DNA of 8,315 nucleotides from Clostridia bacterium (GTDB lineage: Bacteria; Bacillota; Clostridia; Christensenellales; Aristaeellaceae), in assembly GCA_030526935.1 (NCBI GenBank), contig JAUNBY010000122.1, forward strand, positions 1 through 8,315, written 5' to 3'. Position numbers and translations under genes: made by a program. A model generated the notes under the pieces. That model did no database searches. It was not told the DNA's origin and saw nothing but the letters and a program-made list of their open reading frames with translations. How positions within the stretch are numbered: the stretch's first letter is position 1; each line of letters begins with the position of its first letter. Positions 6,106 through 8,315 of the stretch are shown here, in pieces.

Positions 6106-6834
6106 TCATCTCTCCCGATCTATTTTAGGCCAGATTTTGGGCGGCTGATCGAGCCTGTATTCCACAAACCTGCGCGAGTGCCCCGCGGCTTCAAGCCATT
6201 CTTCGCGATTTTGCAAAAGCTCTATAGCCTCGAACTTCGTCACGGGAACCTTCATCAGTATGCGCCGCGCGCCGTGTGACAGGCTATGCCCCATGCAGGG
6301 GCAGTTCAGGCACACCGCTCCTCCGAGCCTTTCGTCGAAGCGCCCGTTTTCCCGCGTAAATTCGCGCGAGCATATAGCGCACCTGTCCGCGAGCGGGCGC
6401 ATACCCAGTTCAGTCATCATGTGAAGCTCGAACCCGAGCGTCACCAACGCCGGCGGAAGCGACGAATAGCTTAAAAAGGCAAGCGCCTTCAACGTAAGCT
6501 CGAAGACTTCCTGGCAGGGCTGGCCTGCGACGGAGAACTGGTTTAGCGCGTGTATGTAATAACAGCCCGCCGCCAGCCTGTCCCAGTCGGTTCTGAGAGG
6601 GTAAAAGCTTTCCGATATGGCGCATTGAGCGATCGACAGGCGCTCTTTGTTTTCAAAAATGACAAACTCGCCTACGGTGAAGCGCTCGGTGGCGTTCAAA
6701 AGCTGCGATTTCGGGCGGCGGCAGCCCCGGGCGACGGCGTTTATGACGCCCATTTCCGGGGATATAAGCGTTACCATCCTGTCGTAATCGCGGTAATTGG
6801 TATAATCGACCACGATGGCCTTTGTTGTGAACAC
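6106..6834 (-). CDS. recO: DNA repair protein RecO
   Basis: This 242-residue protein is RecO, which binds SSB-coated single-stranded DNA and, with RecR, loads RecA in gap repair. The N-terminal OB fold begins FTTKAIVVDYTNYRDYDRMV (residues 2-21), followed by TLISPEMGVINAVARGCRR (22-40). The C-terminal helical domain carries a four-cysteine zinc site: Cys152 and Cys155 (CAIC) with Cys175 and Cys178 (CLNC), as in many Firmicute RecO proteins. The start is GTG, one base after the era TAG stop. No good Shine-Dalgarno lies at the right spacing, so it is probably translated by coupling to era. Placement of the OB-fold start supports this GTG. era-recO adjacency is conserved in Firmicutes. Confidence 0.96.
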   Translation of the reverse strand: MFTTKAIVVDYTNYRDYDRMVTLISPEMGVINAVARGCRRPKSQLLNATERFTVGEFVIFENKERLSIAQCAISESFYPLRTDWDRLAAGCYYIHALNQFSVAGQPCQEVFELTLKALAFLSYSSLPPALVTLGFELHMMTELGMRPLADRCAICSREFTRENGRFDERLGGAVCLNCPCMGHSLSHGARRILMKVPVTKFEAIELLQNREEWLEAAGHSRRFVEYRLDQPPKIWPKIDRER

Positions 6835-6835
6835 G

Positions 6836-7726
6836 CTAGTTTTCGTACCCCAGCGTCTTCAAGTCGCCGGGGCGGTTGCGCCAGTCCTCCCTGACCTTTA
6901 CCCAGAGCCGGAGCATTACCTTGACGCCTAAAAGCCTTTCTATGTCGAAACGCGCCTGAGAGCCAATTATTCTCAGCATCTCGCCCTTTTTGCCGATGAT
7001 TATAGATTTGTGCGAAGCTCTTTCGCAGTATATATCCGCGTCTATCTCCGTAAGCGAGTCGCTTTTCTTCTTAAAGGCCATTATCTCTATTCCTACGCCG
7101 TGCGGTATCTCCTCGCGCAGATTGTTGAGGGCTTTTTCGCGTATGATCTCGGCGCACACGACCCTCTCGGGCTGGTCGGTTATCATATCGTCGGGGAAAT
7201 ACTTGGGGCCTTGAGGCATAGCGCCTTTTATCATGCCGAAAAGCTCGTCCATATTGTCTCCGCGCGTGGCCGATACCGAGACTATCTGATCGAAATCGAC
7301 GTCGTTTATCGTCTGCAACTGCGGCATCAGCTTTTCGGGGGTCACTATGTCTATCTTGTTCACCGCCAAAAAGCGCGGGCATTTCATCTTCGACACGTCG
7401 TCGATTATCGCGCGGTCGGTATCGCCTATTCGCTGAGCGTCTACGACGACGAGCACCGCGTCTACGCCTTCCTTGGCGTCGTTAGCGCTTTTGACCATGT
7501 ATTCCCCCAACTTCGTGCGCGGCTTATGAAGCCCCGGAGTATCGACGAAGACTATCTGGCAGTCTTCGCGCGTCGCCACGCCCATTATACGGCTGCGCGT
7601 GGTCTGCGGGCGATTTGAGACGATTGCGACCTTTTCTCCTACAAAGGCGTTCATAATGCTCGACTTGCCCACGTTGGGCCTTCCGAGTATCGCTATGAAC
7701 CCCGAATGGAACTCTCCCACTGTCAT
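6836..7726 (-). CDS. era: GTPase Era, 16S rRNA maturation and 30S assembly factor
   Basis: Era binds the 3' end of 16S rRNA and helps 30S subunit maturation. Counting from the ATG at 7726, all GTPase motifs are present: G1 GRPNVGKS (15-22), G2 region PQTTRSRI (40-47), G3 DTPGLH (62-67), G4 NKID (123-126) and G5 SAT (152-154). The C-terminal KH domain has the GKKG loop (245-248) and ends in DWRNRPGDLKTLGY. Length fits the family (about 300). The start is uncertain. ATG 7726 gives MTVGEFHSGF, matching in length the Bacillus Era start. ATG 7735 has no ribosome binding site. GTG 7720 has GGAGG (7733-7729) at an ideal 8 nt. It follows cdd by a short gap. Confidence 0.97.
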   Translation of the reverse strand: MTVGEFHSGFIAILGRPNVGKSSIMNAFVGEKVAIVSNRPQTTRSRIMGVATREDCQIVFVDTPGLHKPRTKLGEYMVKSANDAKEGVDAVLVVVDAQRIGDTDRAIIDDVSKMKCPRFLAVNKIDIVTPEKLMPQLQTINDVDFDQIVSVSATRGDNMDELFGMIKGAMPQGPKYFPDDMITDQPERVVCAEIIREKALNNLREEIPHGVGIEIMAFKKKSDSLTEIDADIYCERASHKSIIIGKKGEMLRIIGSQARFDIERLLGVKVMLRLWVKVREDWRNRPGDLKTLGYEN

Positions 7727-7728
7727 AT

Positions 7729-7733
7729 CCTCC
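7729..7733 (-). promoter_or_regulatory. Ribosome binding site of era that bears on start choice
   Basis: GGAGG on the minus strand lies 2 nt from the ATG at 7726 and 8 nt from the GTG at 7720. It overlaps the G of the ATG at 7735. Spacing favours GTG 7720, while similarity of N-terminal length favours ATG 7726. The true start is within this 15-nt range. Confidence 0.6.
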
Positions 7734-7763
7734 ATATTCTGCGCGGCAATTGCGTTTTCTTAA

Positions 7764-8165
7764 TTACCCGTTTTTCCCAAGCTGTGCGGGGCCGAAGTTC
7801 ATCGGCAACAGCTCGGCGAGCTTTTTAACCGCGTATTCTCTCGAGCAGGCGTTTCCGCATATCACGATCATGTCCTGCGAAAATTCGCTCAGAACCTGTC
7901 GGCATATGCCGCAGGGCCACGCGTCTACCTCCTCACCCGCGACGGCGATGGCGACGAAGCGCCTTGAACCCGATATTATGGCGTTTGATACCGCGCACCT
8001 CTCGGCGCATATCGCCGCGCCGTATGAGGCGTTCTCGAAGTTGCATCCGTCAAAAGCGTTTCCGTCCGCGTCTAGAAGGCAAGCCCCAACCCTGAAACCC
8101 GAATAGGGGACATAGGCTTTTTCAAGCGCCTTACAAGCCCTTTCAAACAGTTGATCGTTCGTCAT
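7764..8165 (-). other. cdd: Cytidine deaminase portion with its own possible start
   Basis: Starting at the ATG at 8165 gives MTNDQLFERACKALEKAYVP and so on, 133 residues, almost the length of Bacillus Cdd (136), with Cys53/Glu55 at the same numbers. The conserved N-terminal YVPYSGFRVGA and C-terminal LLPMNFGPAQL are present, so this portion is complete and self-sufficient. It is listed separately because it may be translated alone as well as in the fusion. Confidence 0.75.
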
Positions 8166-8315
8166 AAACTCTCCTTCCAGATTCATCGCCTTCATCACAA
8201 GCTTTTCCTTTTCGCGCATTACGCGCTTGTCCTCATCCGTCATATGGTCGTAGCCGAAAAGGTGAAAAAACGAGTGCGCCGCGAGATAGCATATCTCGCG
8301 TTCGAGGCTGTGTCC
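7764..8315 (-). CDS. ybeY/cdd: YbeY-cytidine deaminase in-frame fusion (5' end outside window)
   Basis: 183 codons are visible and run without a stop through two proteins. The first 50 residues are the C-terminus of YbeY, the metal-dependent endoribonuclease of 16S rRNA processing and quality control. The H-x3-H-x5-H zinc motif HSFFHLFGYDH is intact at visible residues 14-24, followed by a typical charged tail. From visible residue 51 it is a complete 133-residue tetrameric-type cytidine deaminase, converting cytidine or deoxycytidine to uridine or deoxyuridine. In Cdd numbering there is substrate loop FENASYG (43-49), zinc ligand Cys53 with catalytic Glu55 (CAER), and zinc ligands Cys85 and Cys88 (PCGICRQVL). 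In Bacillus these genes are separate with dgkA between. An internal ribosome binding site and ATG could also yield free Cdd. Confidence 0.9.
   Translation of the reverse strand, partial: GHSLEREICYLAAHSFFHLFGYDHMTDEDKRVMREKEKLVMKAMNLEGEFMTNDQLFERACKALEKAYVPYSGFRVGACLLDADGNAFDGCNFENASYGAAICAERCAVSNAIISGSRRFVAIAVAGEEVDAWPCGICRQVLSEFSQDMIVICGNACSREYAVKKLAELLPMNFGPAQLGKNG
8171..8176 (-). promoter_or_regulatory. Internal ribosome binding site for cytidine deaminase within the YbeY tail
   Basis: AAGGAG on the minus strand lies 5 nt before the in-frame ATG at 8165. It is encoded by the Leu-Glu-Gly-Glu codons of the YbeY tail. This is as good as the other ribosome binding sites in the window and suggests that independent cdd initiation has been kept despite the fused frame. 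Confidence 0.7.

Noticed and set aside
7010..7618. Plus-strand open frame of 202 codons opposite era
   Set aside because: Antisense to an intact Era with every GTPase motif; no independent support.
1..8315. CRISPR array, tRNA, rRNA, insertion sequence or prophage genes
   Set aside because: No regularly spaced repeats, cloverleaf, transposase or phage protein was seen; genes are packed housekeeping genes on one strand.

Overview
The window is a dense bacterial chromosome segment in which every supportable gene lies on the minus strand, so it reads biologically from right (8315) to left (1). The organism looks like a Clostridia-type Firmicute. The order ybeY / cdd / era / recO is the classic Firmicute arrangement (ybeY-dgkA-cdd-era-recO in Bacillus subtilis). 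An M24 peptidase next to efp mirrors yqhT-efp, and the gene after efp is a family met mainly in Clostridia. By eye, base composition is moderately GC-rich with strong AAGGAGG-type ribosome binding sites. An uncultured gut Clostridia lineage is a guess from style, not a demonstrated fact. No plasmid, phage, tRNA, rRNA, CRISPR or insertion sequence was seen.

Region A (8315 to 3056) is one tightly packed gene string: a 5'-truncated YbeY joined in frame to cytidine deaminase, then era, recO, ppk1 and a divergent DprA-like gene. Within era-recO-ppk1-dprA-like, gaps are 1 to 4 nt or an 11-nt overlap, so transcriptional and translational coupling is likely. The content mixes ribosome maturation (YbeY, Era), pyrimidine salvage (Cdd), recombinational repair (RecO), polyphosphate metabolism (PPK1) and a DprA-superfamily protein that has lost the usual glycine-rich signature. 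dgkA, normally between ybeY and cdd, is absent, and the two flanking genes form one uninterrupted reading frame.

Region B (3055 to 2639) is a 417-nt gene-free stretch. It holds a nested inverted-repeat element just beyond the dprA-like stop, a small hairpin, a 14-nt near-perfect palindrome and a good extended -10 promoter firing leftwards. I see no convincing intrinsic terminator.

Region C (2638 to 1) is a second gene string: M24 peptidase, efp, a Clostridial CD1247-type protein with a very acidic linker and zinc ribbon, ybaB, and the first 13 codons of recR. The recR start overlaps the ybaB stop by one base. This string joins translation elongation (EF-P) to the usual ybaB-recR repair pair, but without the dnaX that normally precedes ybaB.

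The items most worth a second look are the YbeY-Cdd fusion with an internal ribosome binding site, the degenerate DprA-like gene coupled to ppk1, and the structured element at 2917-3033.
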